Position numbers and translations under genes: made by a program
Shown: in pieces, positions 15,125-22,976 of the stretch
How positions within the stretch are numbered: the first letter of the stretch is position 1
Layout of the letters: each line of letters opens with the position of its first letter
Notes under the pieces: model-generated
Database searches by the model: none
What the model saw: the letters and a program-made list of their open reading frames with translations, nothing else
Told to the model about the DNA's origin: nothing
Assembly (NCBI GenBank): GCA_945905925.1
Contig: CAMDQN010000060.1
Location: 1 to 39,419, forward strand
Reading direction: 5' to 3'
Length of the DNA stretch: 39,419 bases
From: Singulisphaera sp. GP187
GTDB lineage: Bacteria > Planctomycetota > Planctomycetia > Gemmatales > Gemmataceae

Positions 15125-16609
15125 ATGACCCGCGTGCGAATCTTCTCCCTCTTCGCTCTCCTGTCCGCGGTCAGCCTGACGGCCGCGGAGCCGAAACCGA
15201 CCGTCACGCCCCTGGTGCAAACGGTTGACCTGGACGTGGGCGGCTCGCAAGAAGTCGAACTCGGCGGGAAGAAAGTCACGGTCAAACTGCTCGACCTGAA
15301 GGAGACACGCGACGAGCTGCGGAACGCGGTCCGCATCGCGGAAGTAACGGTCGAAGTGAACGGCAAGAAGATAACGCTGGTCTCCTCGAACTACCGCCTT
15401 CCGGTAACGGTCGGTGGGGTGCAGATCGACTGCCCAGTCACGAAGGGGTTCCGCGAGCGGACCTCGACCGGCAACGTCTGGGGTCTGGAGAAGGACGCGC
15501 GCCTGCGGGTGTGGCCGGAAGGCTCGCCGCTGATGAACGCGGGCACTTTCCGCTACCCGGCCAAGCAGCGGTGGTTCGCCAGCGGCACGCAGATGGCCAA
15601 CGAACCCGTTCACGTGGATGGTGGCGAGATTCCCGGCAACAAGCCGATCTACTACCACTACGGTCTCGACATCGGCGGCGCGGAGGGACTCGTTGAGGTC
15701 ATCGCCGCGACTGACGGTGAAGTCGTCTCTTCAGGCAAGGAAGCGGCCGAGGGCTACACCGAAACGCCGGTCAAGCCCCGGTACGACGTGGTCTACTTGC
15801 GCGACACACGCGGCTGGTACTACCGGTACAGCCACCTGCACACCATCGACCCTGCCATCAAGGTGGGCGCGAAGGTGAAGATGGGCCAGAAGGTCGGGCT
15901 GCTCGGCAAGGAGGGCGGGAGCGGCGGGTGGTCGCACCTGCACTTCGACATCACCGCCAAGCAACCGTCGGGCAAGTGGGGAATCGTTGAAGGCTACGCA
16001 TTCCTCTGGGAAGCGTACCTCGAAGAACACAAACCGAAGTTGCTCGCGGTGGCGAGACCGCACCAGATCGCGAAGGTCGGGGAGAAGGTCGTCCTCGACG
16101 GCAGCCGGTCGTGGGCGGCGGACGCGGGCAAGCGGTCCTACGAGTGGACGTTCACCGACGGCAAGACCGCGACCGGGGATCGCGTTGAGCGGACCTACGC
16201 GAAGCCGGGCGTGTACAGCGAGGTGCTGAAGTTCACCGACGCGGCCGGGCGCGTGGACTACGACTTCGCGGTGGTGAACGTGCTCGACAAGGACAACCCG
16301 GACAAGCTGCCGCCGTCGATCCACGCCGCGTACCACCCGACCACCGGGATCAAGCCCGGTGATAACGTCACGTTCCTGGTCCGCACGTTCCGCACGGTTG
16401 AGGGAAAGGAGACGTGGGACTTCGGTGACGGCAGCCCAAAGGTGGAGGTGCGGAGCGACGGGAACGCGGTGCAATTGGCGAAGGATGGATACGCACGCAC
16501 CGTTCACCGGTACGAGAAGACCGGTCACTACCTGGTAAGGGTCGAGCGCAGCAACGGTCGGGGCGAAACGGCCATCGCCAGGTTGCACGTTCGCGTCGGG
16601 ACGGAATGA
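15125..16609 (+). CDS. secreted M23 (LytM-type) metallopeptidase with two PKD domains
   Basis: ATG 15125 is chosen because it begins a clear signal peptide (1-21, ending LTAAE); everything upstream in this frame is palindrome sequence. The 494-residue protein has an N-terminal beta domain, then a peptidase M23 domain (about 170-285) with the zinc ligands His178 and Asp182 in HYGLDIG and His271/His273 in SHLHFDI, plus YSHLHT (235-240) as the usual third motif. Two PKD-like domains follow (about 305-387 and 408-490, the second with WDFGDGSP). M23 enzymes cut peptide cross-links in peptidoglycan; here the PKD domains suggest a surface or secreted role. It ends 10 bases before the convergent SGNH hydrolase gene, with no room for a separate terminator. 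Confidence 0.85.
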   Translation: MTRVRIFSLFALLSAVSLTAAEPKPTVTPLVQTVDLDVGGSQEVELGGKKVTVKLLDLKETRDELRNAVRIAEVTVEVNGKKITLVSSNYRLPVTVGGVQIDCPVTKGFRERTSTGNVWGLEKDARLRVWPEGSPLMNAGTFRYPAKQRWFASGTQMANEPVHVDGGEIPGNKPIYYHYGLDIGGAEGLVEVIAATDGEVVSSGKEAAEGYTETPVKPRYDVVYLRDTRGWYYRYSHLHTIDPAIKVGAKVKMGQKVGLLGKEGGSGGWSHLHFDITAKQPSGKWGIVEGYAFLWEAYLEEHKPKLLAVARPHQIAKVGEKVVLDGSRSWAADAGKRSYEWTFTDGKTATGDRVERTYAKPGVYSEVLKFTDAAGRVDYDFAVVNVLDKDNPDKLPPSIHAAYHPTTGIKPGDNVTFLVRTFRTVEGKETWDFGDGSPKVEVRSDGNAVQLAKDGYARTVHRYEKTGHYLVRVERSNGRGETAIARLHVRVGTE

Positions 16610-16619
16610 CCGCGGGGCG

Positions 16620-17519
16620 TCACTTCTTCCGGCGGAGGGCGTCGATCTTCTCCTGAACCTTCGCCGCGTCCGCCTCGGTGGTCCCGAGCGGTTCCGGCTT
16701 CACGGTCTTCTCGCGCGTGTAGCCGACGTGCTTCATCCACGCGGCCGAACGCATTCCGCGTTTCTGCTCCACGAGTTTGAACAGCGGGTCGGCCTTGATC
16801 GTCGTGAGGGTTTCGTCCGTAGTCTTCACGCCGAGCGCGGTGAGGATCGTTTTCGCGATCAGCAGTTGGCCATCCTCGCCAGGATGAACCTTGTCGCCAG
16901 AAAAGGGCGTGGCACGGGCGTCACGAGCCTTGCGCATCGCGGTGTGTAGGTCGATCACGGTCACGCCATCAACCTTCAGTGCCGTTTCCCACTTCGCGTA
17001 CTCAGTCATCACCGCGTCGTAGTTGAACTCGCCGGCCTTCGGGATGAAGTCGTAGATCGGCGGCGTGATGAGGAAGATTTGCTTCACGCCCGCATCCTTG
17101 CACTGTTTGGTCAATTTCGTCACGCCATTCTGGAACGCCGAGAACCGGTCCTTGTCGAGCGGCTGGTAGATGCCGTCGTTGATCCCGTAGCACGCGAACA
17201 CCACATCCGGTTTGGCTTTCTCCAGAACGCGGCCGAGGCGCTCGAACAGGCACGGTCGCGGGAACTTCCCGCCGGCGTGCCCGTCCTCGCTCAGCCCCGA
17301 CAGCGTTTCGCTCGCCAGCCCCAGTCCGAGAACGTCGAAGTCCTTGTTCGGGTGCAACTTCTCCAGGTAGTACGTGGTGAACGCGACGTACCCGCCCGCC
17401 TGGGTGATGCTGTCGCCGAGGAACACAACCCGCTTCCCGGCGAGTGCGTTCGCGTCCTGTGCGAGCAGCGGGGCCGTGAAGAGTGAGCCGACGATGATCG
17501 CAAGCACAAATCGGAACAT
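16620..17519 (-). CDS. secreted SGNH/GDSL hydrolase
   Basis: The start is ATG 17519 behind GGGGGAG, giving 299 residues with a signal peptide (1-20, MFRFVLAIIVGSLFTAPLLA). The SGNH blocks are intact: FLGDSIT with the catalytic Ser (block I), YGINDG (block III, Asn of the oxyanion hole) and DKVHPGEDG with the Asp/His pair (block V). Such enzymes de-acylate carbohydrates or lipids; with the neighbouring exported hydrolases this one is probably a periplasmic or surface carbohydrate esterase. It lies in the same direction as the HEAT lipoprotein gene upstream, separated from it by about 350 bases including a palindrome, so co-transcription is doubtful. Confidence 0.9.
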   Translation of the reverse strand: MFRFVLAIIVGSLFTAPLLAQDANALAGKRVVFLGDSITQAGGYVAFTTYYLEKLHPNKDFDVLGLGLASETLSGLSEDGHAGGKFPRPCLFERLGRVLEKAKPDVVFACYGINDGIYQPLDKDRFSAFQNGVTKLTKQCKDAGVKQIFLITPPIYDFIPKAGEFNYDAVMTEYAKWETALKVDGVTVIDLHTAMRKARDARATPFSGDKVHPGEDGQLLIAKTILTALGVKTTDETLTTIKADPLFKLVEQKRGMRSAAWMKHVGYTREKTVKPEPLGTTEADAAKVQEKIDALRRKK

Positions 17520-17799
17520 GTGTCTCCCCCGTTTGACGCCACCCGCACCCGGAGTCACCTTACGACTTATCCCGCGGGTGTTGTATGGTCACGGAGGTCA
17601 CGCCGCGGCTTGCGCGCCGGTCTGATCGTCAGCCCATCGTATCGGCGCAATTCGTTGTGCCGATTCCACTTGGCGAGACGGATCTTCTGCTGATTTGTCG
17701 CCAGAAAATCGAAATTCGCCCGGCAACCCAAGCTGTTTTGAGCGGCATTCAAACACATCGCGCGCAAACTGCGGCGTGACCTCAATGGTCACGCGTCGT

Positions 17800-17852
17800 A
17801 AGGTCGCAAAGTCGAAAACCTCAGCAGTTCGGGTCTTCGACTTTGCGACCTT
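17800..17852. repeat. intergenic palindrome, 21-nt arms
   Basis: AAGGTCGCAAAGTCGAAAACC-type arms at 17800-17820 and 17832-17852 match at 20 of 21 positions around an 11-base loop. It lies 17 bases after the stop of the minus-strand lipoprotein gene and may end its transcript. The rest of the 350-base gap (17520-17869) has no gene that I can support. Confidence 0.8.
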
Positions 17853-17869
17853 CGACACGACGAAACCGC

Positions 17870-18811
17870 CTATTTCTTTTCCCAGAAGGTCGCGTTCTGA
17901 ATTGCGTTCTCGATCCAGGACGGCTCGGGGGCGATGACGACGCCGGCCTGAACCACCTCGTTCCATTTCTCCGGGTCCGGCGGGAGCCGCTTCCCCGTCA
18001 GTTTCACAAGGCCCGCGTGCGACTGGCGGGCCAGGACGATATCCTTTCCGGCGTGTTGCTTGAGAACCTCGGCGAGCGCCGCGACCGCTTCCGGCTGTCG
18101 GCAGTTGCTCAGCCCGCGAACTGCGGCCTGTTGAACCTCCGGGTCGTCACTGCCGGGCACCACCGTGTCCGGCCCGGACGCGCCCGCAACCGCCGAAAGG
18201 AACCTCGCCGCTTCTGCCCGGTGCGTGCGCCCGAGCGATTCCAGGCACCGGCACCGCAGCGCCGTGACCGTGTCCGGCGCGTACCCGGCCGGACCCTTGA
18301 GAGCCGCGCCCGGTTCCAGCCCGGTGCGTGTCATGGGACGACCGGCACTCGTGCCCCCGATGGGAACCGACGATTTCTCCGTTACCTTCGGCGGCGCGCG
18401 TTCGGCGGCGGTCAGGCCATCGGACGTTTGGTACGCGCTCAGCAGGATGGCGGTGGTGCGTGGGTCTTCAAACCGACCGAGCGCTTCGATGGCCGCGAAC
18501 CTGAGTACCACGCTCGATTCGGAGGTCGCGGTCCGGGCGAGGATGTCGATGACTTGGTCTTGGTCTTCTCGCGTGCCGTTGTTGCGAGCCGGTTCCTTGA
18601 GCCGGTACATGGCCTTGGCACGCTCGTCGCCAGACCGATCCGGCCCGGCTCGCAGCACCATCACCGGGTCTTCGGGCGCGATCACTTTGCCGACAGTTTT
18701 CAACGGCGCGTCCCGGAACTTCCGGCTGGTGACCGCGTCCCACGTATTAGCGCACCCCGTCGGCAGCAGCGACGCGGCGGCGATGACGGCGATCGTCAGT
18801 GCCCGGTACAC
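17870..18811 (-). CDS. HEAT-repeat-like lipoprotein
   Basis: This 313-residue protein starts at GTG 18811 with GGGGGT upstream. Its N-terminus is a lipoprotein signal ending in the lipobox LPTGC (Cys20), so it should be anchored in a membrane by lipid. The body has repeated helical pairs of HEAT type: LRFAAIEALGRFEDPRTTAILLSAY, LRCRCLESLGRTHRAEAARFLSAV, VQQAAVRGLSNCRQPEAVAALAEVL. Such repeats usually bind protein partners. No enzymatic motif is seen. It is divergent from the kinase-receiver gene at 19080, with a 268-base region containing a palindrome between them. Confidence 0.75.
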   Translation of the reverse strand: MYRALTIAVIAAASLLPTGCANTWDAVTSRKFRDAPLKTVGKVIAPEDPVMVLRAGPDRSGDERAKAMYRLKEPARNNGTREDQDQVIDILARTATSESSVVLRFAAIEALGRFEDPRTTAILLSAYQTSDGLTAAERAPPKVTEKSSVPIGGTSAGRPMTRTGLEPGAALKGPAGYAPDTVTALRCRCLESLGRTHRAEAARFLSAVAGASGPDTVVPGSDDPEVQQAAVRGLSNCRQPEAVAALAEVLKQHAGKDIVLARQSHAGLVKLTGKRLPPDPEKWNEVVQAGVVIAPEPSWIENAIQNATFWEKK

Positions 18812-18892
18812 GTTTACCCCCGGCCCACAAGGGGCGGTAGTTAGTCACGGAATCGAATCGGGGCAATAGCGACGGACATGGGGTGGGTCAAC

Positions 18893-19003
18893 GGCAGTCA
18901 GTGGGCAGTGGACAGCAGTCAGTGGGCAGTGCAGAACTAGAGAAGTCGAATCGCATTCTTTTCTTCGGCCGTCTTCTTCTCTCCCCACTGCCCACTGACT
19001 GCC
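18893..19003. repeat. combined direct and inverted repeat (CAGTCAGTGGGCAGTG unit)
   Basis: The unit GGCAGTCAGTGGGCAGTGG at 18893-18911 is repeated directly at 18914-18931 and inverted at 18985-19003; the first and third copies match perfectly over 19 positions. A perfect 12-base palindrome (CCGGCGCGCCGG, 19015-19026) follows. The element sits in the divergent region between the HEAT lipoprotein and the kinase, where it could affect either transcript. Confidence 0.85.
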
Positions 19004-19079
19004 GGATTGCGTAGCCGGCGCGCCGGTGGTAAGGTACGCACATCCCAATCCCTATCATCTAACCGTCAAGTTGGCGGGT

Positions 19080-20564
19080 ATGTCAGTTAACCTCGACGCC
19101 TCCGGGATCTCCCAACTCGCCCTCCGTCTCGGCCTGATCACGGCCGAGACGGTGCGTGAATGCCTCGAAGAGCTGGGCGACAATAACGCGCCGGCCACGG
19201 ACATGATCCGGCTCATGGAGCGGAAACGGCACCTCACACCGTGGCAGGGGAACAAGCTGCTCAAAGGCGAACTCGATGGCTACTTCCTCGGCGGCTTCCG
19301 GCTGCTGTACAAGATCGCGTCGGGCAGTTTCGGCCGCGTGTACCGCGGGGACGAGCCACGCACCGGACAGATCGTCGCGATCAAAGTGCTCCGCAACAAG
19401 TGGACGATGGACAAGCAGAAGGTCGATCTGTTTCTGCGCGAAGGGAAACTCGGTCTGTCAATCCGGCACCCGAACATCGTGTCCGTCCTCGCAGTCAACA
19501 AGGACACGAAAACCGGTCAATATTTCATCGTAATGGAGTTCGTCGAGGGCGGGAACTTACGCGACCTGCTTCAGGCGCGCAAGAAACTCGGCGCCGACGA
19601 GTCACTCCGCATCCTGGAAGAGTGCGCGCAGGGCCTGGCGTACTCCCACGCCCGTGGCCTGACCCACCGCGACATCAAGCCCACGAACATCCTGATCGCG
19701 GTCGCAACCGGACAGGCGAAATTAGTGGACTACGGCCTGGCGGAGATCACCGAGAGTTCGTCCGTCCAGTTGAAGCGTCAGGAGAAGGACGAGAACGTGG
19801 CCGTGGACCGCACCGTGGACTACGCGGGCCTGGAGAAGGCCACCAACCAGAAGCCAGGCGACGTGCGATCGGACATCTATTTCCTCGGGTGCGTGCTTTA
19901 CGAGTGCCTCACCGGGCACACGCTCATGCCGGTGACGAAGGACCGGCAGACGCGGATGCAGCCGCGCCGGTACATGGACGTGGAGGACACGCTCGCCAAG
20001 AACGGCCCGACCTTGGGCGTCCCGCCGCCGGTGATGCGCCTGCTCGCGCGGATGGTCGCGTTCGAGCCGACCGAGCGGCTCCAGACCCCGACGCAACTGG
20101 TCGAGGCGATCCAGGCGTGCCGCGCAGACCTGTCCGGCGCAGGCCGACAGTCGAAATCGCCGACCGGCCCGAAGACGCTGTTCGTGGTCGAGCAAAACCA
20201 GAAACTTCAGGACGCGTTCCGCGACAAATTCAAGGCGCAGGGGTATCGCGTCATGCTGACGATCGACCCCGGTCAGGCACTAAAGCGGTATCAGCAGCAG
20301 GCGTACCACGCGGTCATCATCGACGCGCGGACCGTGGGCCGCGAGGGGGTGGCCGCGTTCAACGACGTGCTCCGCGCCGCCGACCACGCGGGCATGGACG
20401 TCGGCGTGATCCTGATTCTGTCCGAGGAGCAAGAGAGTTGGAAGGCGGAGGCCCGCGAGCACGCGCGCGGAGCGGTCCTGATCGACCCCGGCGTGACCAT
20501 GAAACAGTTGTTCCGCACCCTCAACGAACTCACACCCGAAGACGACGAACCTGAAGAAGAGTGA
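19080..20564 (+). CDS. Ser/Thr protein kinase fused to a degenerate receiver domain
   Basis: This 494-residue cytoplasmic protein starts at ATG 19080 (a GTG at 19026 is the alternative; neither has a strong ribosome binding site). Residues 8-66 form a small helical N-terminal domain. The kinase domain (about 72-345) has GSFGRV (82-87), VAIK (Lys102), HRDIKPTN (Asp198, Asn203) and DYG in place of DFG (Asp217), so catalysis is possible; the APE-like segment is unusual (DYAGLE) and DVRSDIYFLGCVLYECLTG is standard. A C-terminal domain (about 366-482) has receiver-domain order: Glu371, the possible phosphoacceptor Asp415 in VIIDA, and Ser448 in the Thr position, but no obvious conserved Lys. There is no membrane segment. 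The acidic tail ends EDDEPEEE. Confidence 0.9.
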   Translation: MSVNLDASGISQLALRLGLITAETVRECLEELGDNNAPATDMIRLMERKRHLTPWQGNKLLKGELDGYFLGGFRLLYKIASGSFGRVYRGDEPRTGQIVAIKVLRNKWTMDKQKVDLFLREGKLGLSIRHPNIVSVLAVNKDTKTGQYFIVMEFVEGGNLRDLLQARKKLGADESLRILEECAQGLAYSHARGLTHRDIKPTNILIAVATGQAKLVDYGLAEITESSSVQLKRQEKDENVAVDRTVDYAGLEKATNQKPGDVRSDIYFLGCVLYECLTGHTLMPVTKDRQTRMQPRRYMDVEDTLAKNGPTLGVPPPVMRLLARMVAFEPTERLQTPTQLVEAIQACRADLSGAGRQSKSPTGPKTLFVVEQNQKLQDAFRDKFKAQGYRVMLTIDPGQALKRYQQQAYHAVIIDARTVGREGVAAFNDVLRAADHAGMDVGVILILSEEQESWKAEAREHARGAVLIDPGVTMKQLFRTLNELTPEDDEPEEE

Positions 20565-20572
20565 GGAGTGCA

Positions 20573-20658
20573 GACGAGCTGGGGACGTAAGCCCCCCTGC
20601 TCTGTTTCACGTCACAAGTGCGCGAAGGTTTAACAGGGGCTTACGCCCCCCTCTCGCC
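20573..20658. repeat. intergenic palindrome (GGGGCTTACGCCCC family), 23-nt arms
   Basis: Arms 20573-20595 and 20636-20658 match at 19 of 23 positions. The right arm agrees at 21 of 23 positions with the right arm of the element inside the RND pump gene (24833-24855), so the two are copies of one family. It separates the kinase gene from the following gene on the same strand. Confidence 0.8.
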
Positions 20659-20718
20659 TCCATACACTGACCGAGCGAAGGAATTCTCTCATCACCACGA
20701 CGGGGCTGGCCTGCCCGC

Positions 20719-22014
20719 ATGTCGATCGTTCTGTCCCTCATTGGCCAACTCGACCTGGCGGAGCGTCTCTCGCGCGCCGAGGCCCGCGACTGGCTGGCAC
20801 GCGCTGCCGTTTGGTTCGAGGGCGTCGGCGACGCCGTGCTGGACTCGCATGTCGTGCGCGACAACGACGAGAAGCCGGTGCTGCTTATCACTCTGCACTC
20901 GGCTTCCCCCGCGGCGGAAGTGAGGCTCGGCGCCGGTGGCAAACTGCGCGTCAGCGCGACGACTTCACCGACCGGTCCCGGCTATCACATTCACCTCTGC
21001 GAACTGTTTAAGCAGCTCGCCGCGGAGTTCGGGTTCGCGTGGATCGCGGACGACTGCGACGACCCGACCGGCTACTTTCGCACGAAGGACCGCGGCACGT
21101 GCGAACGGATTTTCCTCCGCTGGCTCGCGGACGAGTGCGCCGCCGGTTCCACGAACATCGGGCTGCCCGCGAGCCACGGGTTCACGTACCCGGCCGAAGT
21201 GTTCACACCGCTCGGCCCGTGGTCGCGCGCATGGTGCGCCGAAGTCGCCGCCGACCCGGCGAAGGGCCGCGACTTCTTCGCGTGGTGGAACCCGGACCTG
21301 GACTCCGCGTTCTACCGCGGTCGGGCGATCGTTAGCCTGTGGACCGAATTCTTCTGGCGCCCGCCGCTCTCGGAAGCCGAGGGCGAACTCGCCGATCAGA
21401 TCGCGAACGACCTCGCCAGCGCGTTCAAGCTCAGCCCCGCAGCCGAACTGCCGTGGGCCGAGTGGCTGGAGTTGCTCACCGCCATCGCGGGCGATGAGGA
21501 CGGCTACTGCGTCACGCCCAACGACGAGGAGTTGAGCATCGAACTGTGGAAACACATGGGTCCGGTCGCCACGCCGACCGAGAATGGTCGGACCGGGTAT
21601 CGTCGGTTCCCGGTGCGCGTACCTCTGGATGGCGGGTGGTCGATCGAGGTGCCGGGCGAACTGGCCCGCGAGCGGAACGCCGACCGCACCTGGACCGCGT
21701 GGGACCAGTCGCGCACGGTCTGGTTCCACCCGCTCCGGTTCACCAAACCCGGTGGCCAACCGCCGACCGCAAGTGAAGCGGCCGAAGTCGGTCGCAAGAG
21801 CCTGCCCGAAGGCGACCCGCTCGCGCCCTTTGATCGCGACGGGCTGCGCGGCGAAGCGGTGTTTGGTTCGGTGGAAGAAGACGGCCGCACGCTCTGGCGG
21901 TTGAGTGGCGTCACCGGTTCGCCGGGCCAGTTGGCCGTGTGCAACGTGTACATCCAGAACGAAGCGGACCGCGACTGGGCCGTGCGCACCTGGCACTCGC
22001 TGAAGCACTCGTAA
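20719..22014 (+). CDS. hypothetical protein (431 aa), family unknown
   Basis: This 431-residue protein starts at ATG 20719 with no strong ribosome binding site. It has no signal peptide, membrane segment or recognised motif, and I cannot assign a family. It is Trp-rich and acidic, with an N-terminal mixed alpha/beta part (DEKPVLLITLHSA, HIHLCELFKQLAAEFGFAWIADD) and a C-terminal beta-rich part (WSIEVPGEL, RTVWFHPLRFT, WAVRTWHSL) reminiscent of a small binding domain that handles stress or conditioned responses, but this is impression only. It is co-directional with the kinase gene 154 bases upstream, from which it is separated by a palindrome. It converges on the export lipoprotein gene and shares a hairpin with it. 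Confidence 0.7.
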   Translation: MSIVLSLIGQLDLAERLSRAEARDWLARAAVWFEGVGDAVLDSHVVRDNDEKPVLLITLHSASPAAEVRLGAGGKLRVSATTSPTGPGYHIHLCELFKQLAAEFGFAWIADDCDDPTGYFRTKDRGTCERIFLRWLADECAAGSTNIGLPASHGFTYPAEVFTPLGPWSRAWCAEVAADPAKGRDFFAWWNPDLDSAFYRGRAIVSLWTEFFWRPPLSEAEGELADQIANDLASAFKLSPAAELPWAEWLELLTAIAGDEDGYCVTPNDEELSIELWKHMGPVATPTENGRTGYRRFPVRVPLDGGWSIEVPGELARERNADRTWTAWDQSRTVWFHPLRFTKPGGQPPTASEAAEVGRKSLPEGDPLAPFDRDGLRGEAVFGSVEEDGRTLWRLSGVTGSPGQLAVCNVYIQNEADRDWAVRTWHSLKHS

Positions 22015-22049
22015 GCCGCTCGCGGCTTCGCGAGTGGTCGTCACTCGCG
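22014..22049. terminator. shared hairpins between convergent genes
   Basis: Two adjacent stems, AGCCGC/GCGGCT (22014-22027) and CGCGAGTG/CACTCGCG (22029-22049, loop GTCGT), follow directly on the stop of the plus-strand gene; the second stem contains the stop codon of the minus-strand gene. It probably serves as a bidirectional terminator. Confidence 0.55.
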
Positions 22050-22811
22050 CGGCTTCGAGAACGGCCACCAGTCGTCCGGCAGCAGGCCCGTCACGCGGCG
22101 GTATGCGGTGCCCAGCCAGTCGGGCAGCACCCGCGACAAACTCGACTGCTTCGTTTCCCCCACGTACACCTGATCGTCCCCTTGAAGTTGCACGTGCGTG
22201 CGGTTGTCACCGTCCACCAGCACTGCCGGCACGTTCACCTTGAACACCTGCGGCTTCGACGCGGCTGCGACGTTGGGTCTCACCACGTACACCTGATTCA
22301 GTTTCGAGCCGGGCGGCAACCCACCGACGCGCTTCAAGAAGTCGAGGACCGGTTCCGGCCCCTGGTAGGGCACGAGCCGGGCGCGCCCGCGAATGGGTCC
22401 GTAAACGATGACCTGCGCGCTGCGCGCCGCCGCGAGCGACACGGTCACGCGCTCGGTTTCGCAGCCCGCGAGCGCAGCGAGGTTGGTGCGGATCTCCGCG
22501 AGCGTGCGTCCGTCGGCGCGGATGGGTCCGGGTCGTGTGAGCGGCAACCGGCCATCCACATCGACGACCACGAGCGCGTCCCAGTCGGGGTGATCGCTGA
22601 ACGCGACTTCGAGTACGTCGGGACAGCCGACCTGATAGGTGGCGGAAGGTGCGGGCCGTTCGGCCGCGAGTTTCGGGTCGGGTGGCGTGGGACAGGTACG
22701 GCGGAGGAATTGTGTGTTACCGCACCCCACGGCGCCGAGGAGCGCGAGAAAGAGCACGCCGCCCGTCCTGAAGCGGCTACTCAAACCGGGGGTCGCGGTG
22801 CGAAATTCCAC
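22041..22811 (-). CDS. polysaccharide export (Wza-type) lipoprotein
   Basis: This 256-residue protein starts at GTG 22811 and has a lipoprotein signal whose lipobox is GAVGC (Cys30). Residues about 58-125 match the polysaccharide biosynthesis/export domain (YQVGCPDVLEVAF, VDVDGRLPL), followed by an SLBB-like domain (VIVYGPIRGRARLVPYQG, FLKRVGGLPPGSKLNQVYVVRP). Family members form the outer-membrane channel for capsule or exopolysaccharide export. Here it stands alone, without a Wzc-type kinase or glycosyltransferases beside it, so it may serve a cluster elsewhere. The C-terminal residues (DWWPFSKPRE) lack the amphipathic membrane helix of E. coli Wza as far as I can see. Confidence 0.85.
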   Translation of the reverse strand: MEFRTATPGLSSRFRTGGVLFLALLGAVGCGNTQFLRRTCPTPPDPKLAAERPAPSATYQVGCPDVLEVAFSDHPDWDALVVVDVDGRLPLTRPGPIRADGRTLAEIRTNLAALAGCETERVTVSLAAARSAQVIVYGPIRGRARLVPYQGPEPVLDFLKRVGGLPPGSKLNQVYVVRPNVAAASKPQVFKVNVPAVLVDGDNRTHVQLQGDDQVYVGETKQSSLSRVLPDWLGTAYRRVTGLLPDDWWPFSKPRE

Positions 22812-22860
22812 ACATCCGTTATCGTCGTCACGGTCCGCCCGGCTTGACGGGAAATGGTTC

Positions 22861-22976
22861 TTGTAGGGTGGGACAAGGCTTTGCGCAGGCCCACCCGTGC
22901 TGAACTGTAGTTACAAGGTCGGTCCTTGTTGGTTTCGCCGTGGTGGGCCTGCGCAAAGCCTTGTCCCACTCTACAA
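22861..22976. repeat. intergenic palindrome (GTAGGG-TGGG family), 35-nt arms
   Basis: Arms 22861-22895 and 22942-22976 match at 34 of 35 positions around a 46-base centre that holds a small nested hairpin (ACAAGG, TCGGT, CCTTGT). It lies between the RND pump gene and the export lipoprotein gene. Its outer TAG (minus strand, 22973-22971) is the stop codon of the pump gene. Confidence 0.92.

Noticed and set aside
17598-17966. 122-aa minus frame across 17598-17966
   Set aside because: It overlaps the end of the HEAT lipoprotein in another frame and runs through a palindrome; no ribosome binding site or family was found.
18845-19048. 67-aa minus frame containing PLTAVHCPLTAV
   Set aside because: It is translation of the CAGTCAGTGGGCAGTG repeat, a known kind of spurious protein.
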